Part shown: one piece after another, positions 10,501-16,546 of the stretch
How positions within the stretch are numbered: the first letter of the stretch is position 1
How the letters are laid out: every line of letters begins with the position of its first letter
NCBI GenBank assembly: GCA_032907565.1
Contig: JAJJPK010000183.1
Coordinates: 1-40,173, forward strand
Direction: 5' to 3'
Length of the DNA: 40,173 nt
From: ZC4RG29 sp032907565
GTDB taxonomy: Bacteria; Bacteroidota; Bacteroidia; Cytophagales; Cyclobacteriaceae
Notes under the pieces: model-generated
Seen by the model: the letters and a program-made list of their open reading frames with translations, nothing else
The model's database searches: none
Told to the model about the DNA's origin: nothing
Made by a program: the position numbers and the translations under genes

Positions 10501-12160
10501 CCGGACTGTTCGTTCCCTCTATGGTGAAATCGTTGAGCACGCGCAGCGGTTGTGCTGAATTTTCACCGACACCGCCAATAGCCGCCAGGCGGACGGTCGT
10601 GGGTGTACCTCCGGTCCGTGAGATGGTGAAATTCCAGAATGGCGCAGTGGAGGAAACATTGAAGAAGGCCGCGGACCCGGAAAGAATGGCGTTGATCGAC
10701 CCACCGGTTACATTATAGTTTGATTCCTTACATCCTATGTGTATACCTCCATTATTGCCACCGCCTCCGGCCTGGGGGTTGTGGACGTTAATCGTCCCGC
10801 CAGACATGATAAATACCTGCTCCGCATAAGGAATAGAAAATCTGGCGTAGTTGTTATTCGATGCCGTGCCCACCACGTTGAAAGTTCCGCCGGTCATGGT
10901 GAACGAACCACGGTGTCCGGAGTCGGTGTTAGAAGGCCTGAATTTTTCCGTCGTAAAGGTACCGCCTTCAATAAGGTACTGTCCTTCCTCGCGGATCACG
11001 GTGCCCTCTCTTCCGACGCAAGTAAATGTCCCGGCGGTTATCCTGAATTTTCCGTACACTACCAGGGCGTTGCTATTGGTATTAAAGTCCGCCCCGTCGA
11101 TCCAGAGCATGGGGCTTGCTGTTGAAGATCCAAGGTTGTAGTTAGCAGTACCCGTTCCGTATACTCGTGGGATGTCGATGTTTGCACCCAACCGAAGCGT
11201 ACCGTTTACGACATCAATAAGTTGACCATTGGAAAAGAATTTCAGGTTGGCCGAATTCGTTGACGTGACGGAAAGTATATACGTAGATCCCGATCCTTTG
11301 TCGACAGTCAGGGTATACAAGTCGGTAGTGCCATTGCAAGTCATCACGTTGTTCGTCGTTCCAGTAAAGGTGAGGGTTGCTGACCCGTTATTGGCTGCAG
11401 TGTATTGTCCTGAATTGCTGAGGTCTACCGTACCGTTGTTGGTCAGGTTGCCGTAAAGTGTGATCGTATGGTTGGCGTTAAACGTTCCCACGCCAAACGT
11501 TGTACCGGCGCCTATAGTAACGTTGCCCTGAACCGTAAGATTAATCTTATTCGTTGCCTGAGTGCCAAGCAATACGGTGAGCGTACCACTACCGGTGGCC
11601 TGGGTTGTCAGGTTTCCACTGACCAGCAGGTTGTAACCGGCAGTATTGGGAATGGAGATCGTATGGTTCGTGGCAGTCGAGTTGCTGAAAAGCAGGTTCG
11701 GGTAGTTTATTGACCCGGGAAGGGTACCTGTAAAGTTGGTGAACTCAACGGTGGCGCCTGACGCTGCATTTAAAGAGAATGTGTTCGTAACGACTGAAGG
11801 AAAATATCCCGATCCGATGCGCAGCGTTCCGGATCCCCCGAGTGCGTTAAGGGTGCCGAAGGTGTACGTAGACAAGTTGAGCACACCTCCGTTGAGTATG
11901 TTGATTGACAGGTTGGTGGTCGTGACGTTAGCATTCAGATTCACGGTGTAACCGTTAAGAATGTACACGACGTCGCCGTTGCCCGGTACGGCGCTACCGG
12001 TGAGGCTCATCCCCGACGGATCGGTCGTCCATGTACCGGCGTTGTTCCAGAAGCCACTGCTTCCGCCATTTACGTACGTGTAATATGTGACCGCAAACGA
12101 GGAAACTGTGAGCGTGATAAAGCAGCATAAGAGACATGCTGCGCGGACGGCGGTGCGCAT
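4508..12160 (-). CDS. Giant secreted beta-strand-repeat protein with T9SS type A sorting domain
   Basis: A roughly 2550-residue extracellular protein. The start is placed at the ATG at 12160 because it begins a good signal peptide (MRTAVRAACLLCCF..., cleavage near SSFA); an ATG 63 nt upstream (12223) would put 21 odd residues before it. The body is rich in Gly, Ser, Thr and Asn. Three similar modules occur, starting near residues 25, 900 and 1795. Each opens with a W...W segment and a G8-like stretch (G-D-x-V-x-I, then GHTVTV or similar), continues with many short beta repeats (Ggx-L-x-N-x-G), and closes with an FPVG...YTP segment. The C-terminus has the LPVELSAF...YYRLKQTDFDG region followed by a T9SS type A sorting domain (VYPNPARSG...LSPGTYVLR) at about 2470-2550. 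This indicates export by Sec, then T9SS, and display or release at the cell surface. A role in adhesion, gliding matrix or biofilm is inference. It is convergent with the preceding kinase gene, with 13 nt between the stops. Confidence 0.9.
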   Translation of the reverse strand: MRTAVRAACLLCCFITLTVSSFAVTYYTYVNGGSSGFWNNAGTWTTDPSGMSLTGSAVPGNGDVVYILNGYTVNLNANVTTTNLSINILNGGVLNLSTYTFGTLNALGGSGTLRIGSGYFPSVVTNTFSLNAASGATVEFTNFTGTLPGSINYPNLLFSNSTATNHTISIPNTAGYNLLVSGNLTTQATGSGTLTVLLGTQATNKINLTVQGNVTIGAGTTFGVGTFNANHTITLYGNLTNNGTVDLSNSGQYTAANNGSATLTFTGTTNNVMTCNGTTDLYTLTVDKGSGSTYILSVTSTNSANLKFFSNGQLIDVVNGTLRLGANIDIPRVYGTGTANYNLGSSTASPMLWIDGADFNTNSNALVVYGKFRITAGTFTCVGREGTVIREEGQYLIEGGTFTTEKFRPSNTDSGHRGSFTMTGGTFNVVGTASNNNYARFSIPYAEQVFIMSGGTINVHNPQAGGGGNNGGIHIGCKESNYNVTGGSINAILSGSAAFFNVSSTAPFWNFTISRTGGTPTTVRLAAIGGVGENSAQPLRVLNDFTIEGTNSPVFNANGQDVSVGGNFILNSGGTYNPNGNTTIFNGTGDQTFTNSGTITSGLYNLTMDKPSGALLISGTNASLTITQTLHLENGVFNDGGKTIIALGSIYNAAVHTGTGSIRLQGTSTQTISGDGTGVFGNMWLNNSSNPGATATADIAISGTLTLAGGTSYFDINENLLALTSTSASAVTTSGSSFGASKMVRTSGYQSDRGVRKTFGNTTAFTFPVGVGTIYTPATIQLTAAPTTYGTITVRPVNARHPLVAAGNTSNLMWYWKITSSGFTGVGANGVSHTFRYQEAQVVPANSDVNYVPARYHPTSWTVINNTNAVDQGTNTISFTNVGYIDGEFTAGVPAAFGIVRIFYSKRSGDWSDTSPGTTPWSNVSHTGPDATSAPTVGDHVYIGDGSTHNHTITITANNQAAGGLEINSGSTLDLGVTTGHNFGTLHNTQVGGSGRLRISSSGPVAQFPGGDFGNFIRESGGTVEYYTTGNQSFVIPKTSAAPTNLPLKSYRHLIVAPGAGRTITLPDENLYVYGNVTVDGNASGLVLLNSTASRTLTVAGNLTIASGVLRFENVTPQTVEVLGDLTVNSAGQFTLSTSGTVVTNELILHGSMVNNGVFDMAVMGGHICNTTFKGNANATVTGTGPNTEFNVLTVDKGSSIAPILDVNLNSFSLAGTPSPLVLVSGTFRLSSAQSVTIASNTDFNIPSQARLSANGGTFHITGPTGTDLLLAGTLEVLNGTVNVGTSSNDNSIEYAATGQPTISISGGTLNVRSQIRRSAASSQGSLVYNQSGGVVNAGISTAPTTTRGVFEILNPGSSFTMSGGTLSIGQPSNGNAIADLYLQPAAYAVTGGTVQIGTGALSRTVDVNSAIPLYNFEVTGSGNTTRLEANGLTLLGSLTIQASDVFNAAGYNVSIAGNFTNLNTNNGTGTAIGGYQAGSATQTTTLNGSANHQVFTGTAGNLTNFANLIVNNTFAGGAVNVQPNSNIRVNGMLTLSNGTLAGSTNTITVIGNVSNSAVHTSSGTGSITLAGSSTQIITGNGNGKFGNLTLNNASGATFGANQEVTGTLTFVNGSLNIGAYGLNLSSTSLSSIAGYSASRYIITGGNISDVGVTKAFASSVTAGVFEFPIGVSGKYTPAHYTITTGASGGTIRIKPVNSKHPNATGSGTAFIRYYWSVTNNGVDITSLTHTYTYVAADENGDPTDYRDARFQGGAWTIGVTAGNPNSTTRVIVFTNVNLTGDYTAGEQTAFLNPQTYTSIASGDWESDAVWDVDPPGNGLGPPPGSFVVISEGHTVTVTTSTRRTATLEVRGRLHLGTTTGHEFGTVSSGGTGDKTIQIQSSTFPSGNFSPFVAAGGGTIEYNGAVTLPTQTTYNNLTFTGAGTKTLPNVDLVLNGTLTIVQGTVTNAVNNRNIELAGSGQHFVNNGTFHMGTGEITIGGNLTNSGASAVFNAGNGDDGLHILGSLSNISGATFNAGTDSVGVRGSLLNEGTFNAGAGMMRIRNNLTNVSGAFNGGAGAVTIRGSLTNNAAFTAGTGTMTVTATFTNTGAGATYASGSGALVVSGNFVNGPSATFDAGSGSVMLSGNWSNSGTFNSGTGSVTFESNGVQTLTGTTAFYRLNRSNGGSLQLNSDITVSDQLVFSSGKIVTGSNTVELTNTASQPVSGYGNTAFIDGRVSIAYPNTAGASRVFPVGKGNVYRPVVIQQTAASTSPVVRVEMINTPPTGTYPVEVGVLSEARYYAIDLVSGTMNAPTVELNFNTNSTADENVLFAGNAHIMRATNSTGPWTDEGGSGVFSPAAPTGYATSGVTSIANQTFFTLGYQNVILPVELSAFSGYLENGVVELFWTTLSEENNDYFTIERSGVELHFDSIGFVSGAGNSNVKLHYRYSDLNPLDGVSYYRLKQTDFDGQVIYSRTITIKSHFEEPVLSVYPNPARSGEPVYVRLDYSKEKDVMLSVADMSGRTLFSGVVDLSSTVELNDIVRANLSPGTYVLRFMLRGALFTQKIIVY
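5720..6256 (-). repeat. Nine tandem ~19-22-residue protein repeats inside the giant secreted protein
   Basis: Read on the minus strand, this stretch encodes nine consecutive copies of a unit of the form F-N-A-G-x-G-x-x-x-I/V-x-G-x-L/F-x-N-x-G. Examples are FNAGTDSVGVRGSLLNEGT, FNAGAGMMRIRNNLTNVSGA and FNGGAGAVTIRGSLTNNAA. Each would form roughly one coil of a beta-helix. The copies differ at many positions, so they are an old expansion rather than a recent identical duplication. Confidence 0.75.
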
Positions 12161-12236
12161 AGCTGAGGGGGGGAGATGGGTGCCCGTTACAGTTAAAAAA
12201 TTAAAAAATCCGAGGGCCGGCATGTTCGCCAGATTA

Positions 12237-12244
12237 CAAACTTA
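12237..12244 (-). promoter_or_regulatory. Candidate -7 box (TAAGTTTG) for the giant secreted protein gene
   Basis: On the minus strand the sequence TAAGTTTG matches the Bacteroidota -7 consensus TAnnTTTG. It would place transcription start near 12230, giving a leader of about 70 nt to the ATG at 12160 but almost none to the ATG at 12223, which supports the downstream start. No TTG -33 element was found at the usual 19-23 nt spacing, so the call is weak. Confidence 0.32.
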
Positions 12245-12556
12245 ATTGAATAAGCGCCAAAACGATGCCACCGGCCTTATTCTAATTTGAGTTAAAACTT
12301 ACATGGATTATGGTATTGGCTACCAATGCATTATAAAAACATCGAAAAACTCGCGTGTACCCATTTTGGGAAATAATTCCAGGATCCGGACTAAAAACGC
12401 ATGTTAGAAAATGGCCGAAAACATACGACAAGGCTTCGGCGTGCGCCCCGGTTGACGATATTTCGCCATCTCCTTACTCGTTCGACGAAATACAGCCTTG
12501 CCAAGAGTTCATGCACCACTCAATCCATTGAATACTAAATACTTGGGTCGTGGCCC

Positions 12557-12564
12557 TAGATTTG
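12557..12564 (+). promoter_or_regulatory. Candidate -7 box (TAGATTTG) for the AraC-type regulator
   Basis: TAGATTTG is an exact match to the Bacteroidota TAnnTTTG -7 consensus, 48 nt before the ATG at 12613. A TTG lies 11 nt upstream (12543-12545) and another 26 nt upstream (12528-12530); neither has the usual 19-23 nt spacing. Confidence 0.38.
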
Positions 12565-12612
12565 GGTAGCTGATCAAAACCATCACGCAGCGAAGGCGCT
12601 GCTTTTAACCCG

Positions 12613-13482
12613 ATGATCACTCCGCCGATCCAGGATATTGAACATATAGACTTAGGCCCAAGCATCCTCACCCTCAATGGTGACCTCGCTATCCAATACT
12701 GCACTGGTGCGGAAATTACCGGCAAGGCGGTGGTGGTGAAGGGCAGCACATTGCTGTTCGTGACAAAAGGCGCCTTGCAAGTCACGCATGGCACGGCCAA
12801 TTACTCCATTGTGCAAAATCAAATGGCCCTTCTCAAAAAAGATATCCTCGTAAAATACTTCGCCAACGCACAGCAGCGAACCGACGATACACAACTCATT
12901 TTGGTCTATCTCAAAGAAGACGTGATCAAAGACTTTGTTAAGCAAGCAAGACTGTCAGTGTCTCCCCCTGAACAATCTAAACCAGTGACTGTCGATAGCA
13001 TTGACCTTCGTTTACTAAAGTTCCTTGATTCGCTTCATTTATATTTTAATTATGGAGGCATCGACGAAAATATTACACGAATCAAGCTGCTGGAGTTGCT
13101 CTTTAATATGGCAAGTAGAACAGGCCCTGTCCTTGAGCAACTGATGGATCTGCGCCCGCACTTTCGGGCGGACATTACCGCTACAATCGAAGACCACCTG
13201 ATGGATACAGTATCCTTGCCGCAGCTTGCCAAATTCTCAGGCCGAAGCCTGTCAAGCTTCAAGCGGGATTTTGTTGCCATTTACAACATGTCGCCATCCA
13301 AATGGTTAAGGCTCCGAAGACTTGAAAAAGCCTGCGAACTATTCCGCAATACTACGATGACGGTCACCGACGTGTGCTACACGCTGGGTTTTGAAAACCT
13401 GGCGCACTTTTCACGGCTGTTCAAAGCACACTTTGGTTATTCTCCCTCCAGATTCAGGATGACTACTTCAGAGACTCCCTAA
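12613..13482 (+). CDS. AraC-family transcriptional regulator
   Basis: A 289-residue regulator. Residues about 1-150 form a variable N-terminal region of cupin-like beta strands (GSTLLFVTKGALQVTHG...) as expected for a sensing domain. Residues about 190-285 hold the double helix-turn-helix AraC DNA-binding domain: SLPQLAKFSGRSLSSFKRDF is the first HTH, and VTDVCYTLGFENLAHFSRLF followed by KAHFGYSPSRFR is the second HTH with the family signature. The length is typical. The start is the ATG at 12613, preceded by a TAGATTTG promoter-like box. The effector and targets are not visible. The small ORF and SDR gene downstream on the same strand are possible targets by position only. Confidence 0.93.
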   Translation: MITPPIQDIEHIDLGPSILTLNGDLAIQYCTGAEITGKAVVVKGSTLLFVTKGALQVTHGTANYSIVQNQMALLKKDILVKYFANAQQRTDDTQLILVYLKEDVIKDFVKQARLSVSPPEQSKPVTVDSIDLRLLKFLDSLHLYFNYGGIDENITRIKLLELLFNMASRTGPVLEQLMDLRPHFRADITATIEDHLMDTVSLPQLAKFSGRSLSSFKRDFVAIYNMSPSKWLRLRRLEKACELFRNTTMTVTDVCYTLGFENLAHFSRLFKAHFGYSPSRFRMTTSETP

Positions 13483-13727
13483 TGCAGTACACTCGGATTT
13501 GTCTGCACGCAGTGGAAACCACGTGCGCTATCACTATTTAACAGCCATAGGTCTTACGCTTTGCCTTCCCTTCACGACATCCCGTTGGAGGGTAAGTCAA
13601 TTGGCGAAATACAGTGGAACCACGAACTTCCTGTCAGGCGTAAATTATTGATAAGCAGAATCTTACGTGGCGGCATGGGTATTGTCAAGCCATTGTAAAA
13701 TTTCTGAACAATTAAAATTAGTACCCC

Positions 13728-13946
13728 ATGAAAAAGAAGTTGACGATCAGTCTTCGATCGACGGGCAAAGAGCCCCCATCGGAACACTTCCTTGTCCCAG
13801 CTTACATCTCATCGCACAGAGAGTATTTCAATGAAGGGGACGAGTTTCTCGACGATGCCATCCGGACATTGGATCAAACTTACAAACAAGTAGACGGGAC
13901 ACTCGATGTCTCGCTTCTCCGCGCCCAGCGATCTGGGAATACGTAG
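13728..13946 (+). CDS. Small hypothetical protein (72 aa)
   Basis: A possible 72-residue protein starting with MKKKLTISLRSTG. It is polar, with a predicted acidic helix (EYFNEGDEFLDDAIRTL), no signal peptide and no cysteines. No family was recognised. It lies 245 nt after the AraC-type gene and 32 nt before the SDR gene on the same strand, so it could be the first gene of a two-gene unit. The AT-rich run just before the ATG looks like a leader, but there is no clear ribosome-binding site. It could be a chance ORF. Confidence 0.42.
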   Translation: MKKKLTISLRSTGKEPPSEHFLVPAYISSHREYFNEGDEFLDDAIRTLDQTYKQVDGTLDVSLLRAQRSGNT

Positions 13947-13978
13947 TCCTTTTCACTAACCATTAAATCATTTAGAAA

Positions 13979-14743
13979 ATGAGAGTAGTTATTATCGGCG
14001 GAACCGGCCTCATCGGTTCGAAGGTCACCGCAAGGTTGCGCAAACTCGGCCACGATGCCATCCCGGCAGCGCCCAATACCGGCGTCAATACAATTACGGG
14101 CGAAGGCCTGGATGACGCATTGAAAGGGACCGACGTGGTTATTGACGTGGCGAACTCGCCCTCATTCGAAGACGAGGCAGTAATGAATTTCTTCCAAACG
14201 TCGGGTCGCACGTTGCTGGCCGCAGAAGCCCGGGCTGGCGTAGGGCACCATATTGCCTTATCCGTGGTTGGCACCGATCGTCTTCAGGAGAGCGGATACT
14301 TCCGTGCAAAGCTCGTGCAGGAAAATCTTGTCGTAAGTTCCCCTATACCATATTCGATCGTGCGGTCCACCCAATTTTTCGAGTTCCTAAAAGGAATCAC
14401 CGATGCGGCGACCAGTGGGCGCGATGTTCGGCTTGCCCCGGCGAATATCCAACCAATAGCCTCTGACGACGTCGCACTCCGAATTGTCGAGGTGGCAACC
14501 GGAAAACCCCTTAACGGCACGATCGAAATTGCAGGTCCCGACGTGTACCAGCTGCCAGAGTTGGTGTCACTATATCTGACCCAACTCGGAGATCCACGCA
14601 ATGTAACGATAGACCAGGACGCCGGGTACTTTGGCGCCCGATTGAATACGGATACCCTGGTGCCGACGGGAAAGGCCCGTCTCGGCTCGACGGACTTCAC
14701 GGCCTGGCTGCAGTCTGTGATGCAGAAATTACCACAAACCTAA
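13979..14743 (+). CDS. NmrA-like atypical SDR-family NAD(P)-binding protein
   Basis: A 254-residue cytoplasmic protein with an N-terminal Rossmann fold: VVIIGGTGLIGSKV at residues 3-16 carries the GxxGxxG dinucleotide-binding motif. The YSIVRSTQFFEF segment (around residue 125) is typical of NmrA-like or NAD(P)H-binding atypical short-chain dehydrogenases, which often lack the classical YxxxK catalytic pair and may act as redox sensors or quinone/NADPH-binding proteins. The sequence GYFRAK retains a Tyr-x-x-x-Lys-like arrangement (Y-F-R-A-K), so activity is not excluded. The substrate is unknown. It is probably co-transcribed with the preceding small ORF. A nested hairpin follows 16 nt after the stop. 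Confidence 0.85.
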   Translation: MRVVIIGGTGLIGSKVTARLRKLGHDAIPAAPNTGVNTITGEGLDDALKGTDVVIDVANSPSFEDEAVMNFFQTSGRTLLAAEARAGVGHHIALSVVGTDRLQESGYFRAKLVQENLVVSSPIPYSIVRSTQFFEFLKGITDAATSGRDVRLAPANIQPIASDDVALRIVEVATGKPLNGTIEIAGPDVYQLPELVSLYLTQLGDPRNVTIDQDAGYFGARLNTDTLVPTGKARLGSTDFTAWLQSVMQKLPQT

Positions 14744-14759
14744 TCGTCGTTCTGCCTGT

Positions 14760-14792
14760 CGCAACGAAGATGACGGGTGTCAGGTCGTTGCG
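14760..14792 (+). terminator. Nested stem-loop after the SDR gene
   Basis: The arms CGCAACGA (14760-14767) and TCGTTGCG (14785-14792) are perfectly complementary, and an inner TGAC/GTCA stem (14771-14774 with 14779-14782) closes a GGGT loop. It lies 16 nt after the SDR stop codon. No T-run follows, so it may be a 3'-end stabilising structure rather than an intrinsic terminator. Confidence 0.4.
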
Positions 14793-14933
14793 GTTGCTGT
14801 AAGGGATATGCACTTTCCACCCGTTCGTGCATTGTCTGTCACCCACGTTGGCGCGGCATCGCCGCGAATCCAATCAGTAACGCACCGATGCGGCCGGTGA
14901 GAACATACTTGACAAATTTAAACTGACCAAAAC

Positions 14934-15227
14934 ATGAACTTCCAGGGTCCAAGAGATTACACGCCCTACATCAGAAGATACCAAGAGGTAGTCACGTTGC
15001 TGCTACTCATTCAAAAGGACTACCCGGACGTATACAAGCAACTTCTGCTATCGCCCCAATTCGAATATGAGTTTGAGGCTTGCAGATTCAAGAAGAAATG
15101 GGCTGAGATATATCTGCGAAAGCTAAGAAGGCTTGTGTATGACTACGATCGGGCGGTTCACTCCGAAACCTACCGTATGTTCTTGCTCGAGGAACCCGTA
15201 GCTTTGCTCGAGTGGCGGCGCTTTTAG
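14934..15227 (+). CDS. Small hypothetical protein (97 aa)
   Basis: A 97-residue, aromatic- and charge-rich protein (MNFQGPRDYTPYIRRYQEVV...) with no signal peptide, no cysteine pair and no recognised family. It appears largely helical: the stretch around residues 55-80 (KKKWAEIYLRKLRRLVYDYD) is strongly amphipathic and basic. The ATG at 14934 follows an AT-rich leader. It lies 57 nt from the convergent sigma-54 activator gene and 190 nt after the SDR gene, so it is probably a separate transcript. Confidence 0.55.
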   Translation: MNFQGPRDYTPYIRRYQEVVTLLLLIQKDYPDVYKQLLLSPQFEYEFEACRFKKKWAEIYLRKLRRLVYDYDRAVHSETYRMFLLEEPVALLEWRRF

Positions 15228-15284
15228 GAAGTAGTAGACGCTAATAACCTTGAGTTGCTGGGAGCGCTAATGCCCTCCGCGCGG

Positions 15285-16328
15285 TCAATCTTGTGCTGCC
15301 AGGTAATCTACCTTGGAAATTCTGAGCTTTTTCAATTTTGAATGCAATGTAGTGGGCGGAATTTTCAACATTGCCGCCGCACCTCCACTTCCAGCAATCT
15401 TTCCGTTGCATCTTCTCAGTATCTTTACAATATGTGTCCGTTCAATCTGCTCGAGCGTGTTGCCGAACGACTCAGCTCCGTCAGAGACATCGCGCTGGAC
15501 CACCGGCAGTTGTATGTGGGTCAATGTATCTTCAGGTGATAAAAGTATACTTCTCTCAATGAGGTGCTCCAGTTCCCTGACATTGCCTGGCCAGGAATAC
15601 TGTTCTAGCTCGGCAACCGCGCGGGAAGATAGGGTCATTACTCTACCCATACGGCGGCTGTAACGAGAAAGAAAAAATTCAGTTAAGGGCGCAATGTCTT
15701 CAATTCGTTCCCTCAAAGGCGGGAGGAGTATTGGGAACACGTTCAGTCGATAGTACAAATCCGCCCTGAAACGCCCCGCTCTTACTTCCTCCTCCAGATT
15801 ACGGTTTGTTGCCGCGATGATACGTACGTTTATCTTGATTGAATTTCTTCCCCCGACCCGCTCTATTTCGCGGTCCTGTAATACACGTAGTAACTTTACC
15901 TGCATCTCAAGTGTCATCTCTCCAATTTCGTCAAGGAACAGCGTACCATTATTTGCCAACTCGAACTTCCCAATCCTGCGTTCAAACGCACCTGTGAAGG
16001 AGCCCCTTTCGTGACCAAAGAGTTCACTTTCAATCAGGCTAGCTGGTATTGCTGCGCAATTAACCTTTACCATACGCTTGTCCTTTCTTGCTGATGCGTT
16101 GTGAATTGCATCTGCGATGAGACTTTTTCCGGTACCAGTCTCCCCCAGCAGAAGCACGGTGCTGTCAGAATTGGATACTAATGACACCATGTGATAAACC
16201 TCTTGCATAGCCTTAGAATGGCCGACCATATTTGACGATGCTGGATCGCTCTTGCCGTGGACACCATGGCCATTGCGTGTCGCGACCCCCAACGCTTCCT
16301 CATTGTGAACAATACAAATCTGATTCAT
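15285..16328 (-). CDS. Sigma-54-dependent activator, AAA+ and Fis-type HTH, no receiver
   Basis: About 347 residues from the ATG at 16328, the first ATG; an upstream TTG at 16400 would add 24 residues that look unrelated to the family. The short N-terminus (about 40 residues) has no recognisable sensory domain. The central sigma-54 interaction AAA+ domain has Walker A GETGTGKS at 62-69, a sigma-54 contact loop GSFTGA at 109-114 (GAFTGA consensus with A to S), Walker B LFLDEIGE and the YYRLNVFPILLPPLRER segment. The C-terminal FhlA-type HTH (GSGGAAAMLKIPPTTLHSKLKKL) should bind upstream activator sites. It would remodel RNA polymerase carrying sigma-54. Its gene is divergent from the receiver-containing activator and resembles it closely. 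Without a sensor domain, its activity may be set by expression or by a partner (inference). Confidence 0.9.
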   Translation of the reverse strand: MNQICIVHNEEALGVATRNGHGVHGKSDPASSNMVGHSKAMQEVYHMVSLVSNSDSTVLLLGETGTGKSLIADAIHNASARKDKRMVKVNCAAIPASLIESELFGHERGSFTGAFERRIGKFELANNGTLFLDEIGEMTLEMQVKLLRVLQDREIERVGGRNSIKINVRIIAATNRNLEEEVRAGRFRADLYYRLNVFPILLPPLRERIEDIAPLTEFFLSRYSRRMGRVMTLSSRAVAELEQYSWPGNVRELEHLIERSILLSPEDTLTHIQLPVVQRDVSDGAESFGNTLEQIERTHIVKILRRCNGKIAGSGGAAAMLKIPPTTLHSKLKKLRISKVDYLAAQD

Positions 16329-16546
16329 GGGTTGACAGGTGTTTGTGTGTCTCTGAAATAAACTTTCGAGCGTTACACCAACATAATGCCAGGGATTCAA
16401 TTGGTTGGTTTACAGTGCCTTCGTTCCAAAGGGAACCCAAGTAATCCTTGCCATATCAATAATTATTGAAAAATATCGTTAGCGCCCCGAAAAGGGGAAA
16501 TTCTTTTGCGCACCAACCGAACAACTTTACAGATAAAGGACGAATT

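Larger units (their letters stand above)
12161..12612. other. Divergent intergenic region between giant secreted protein and AraC regulator
   Basis: A 452-nt region without a convincing gene, reaching from the giant protein start (12160, leftward) to the regulator start (12613, rightward). It is more AT-rich than the neighbouring genes, including an A-rich run at 12192-12209. It holds a TAnnTTTG-type box for each direction (12244-12237 leftward, 12557-12564 rightward) and a small dyad ATTGG-CTA-CCAAT at 12315-12327 that could be a regulator site. The dyad is short enough to be chance. No other structure was recognised. Confidence 0.6.

Noticed and set aside
5072..11951. Many long plus-strand open frames (60-210 codons) across the giant secreted protein
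   Set aside because: They lie opposite a single intact 2550-residue frame with signal peptide and sorting domain. Low stop-codon frequency on the reverse strand of Gly/Thr/Asn-rich coding DNA explains them, and none shows a recognisable family.
12161..12223. Upstream ATG start (12223) for the giant secreted protein
   Set aside because: It would place 21 non-signal residues before a good signal peptide and leave nearly no leader after the candidate -7 box.
16376..16391. Sigma-54-like -24/-12 promoter upstream of the receiver-less activator (TGG then TTGG, minus strand)
   Set aside because: The -12 position reads GT instead of the near-invariant GC, so the match is too weak to call.
16329..16400. 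TTG-start extension of the receiver-less sigma-54 activator
   Set aside because: The added 24 residues do not resemble the family and the first ATG at 16328 is a better start.
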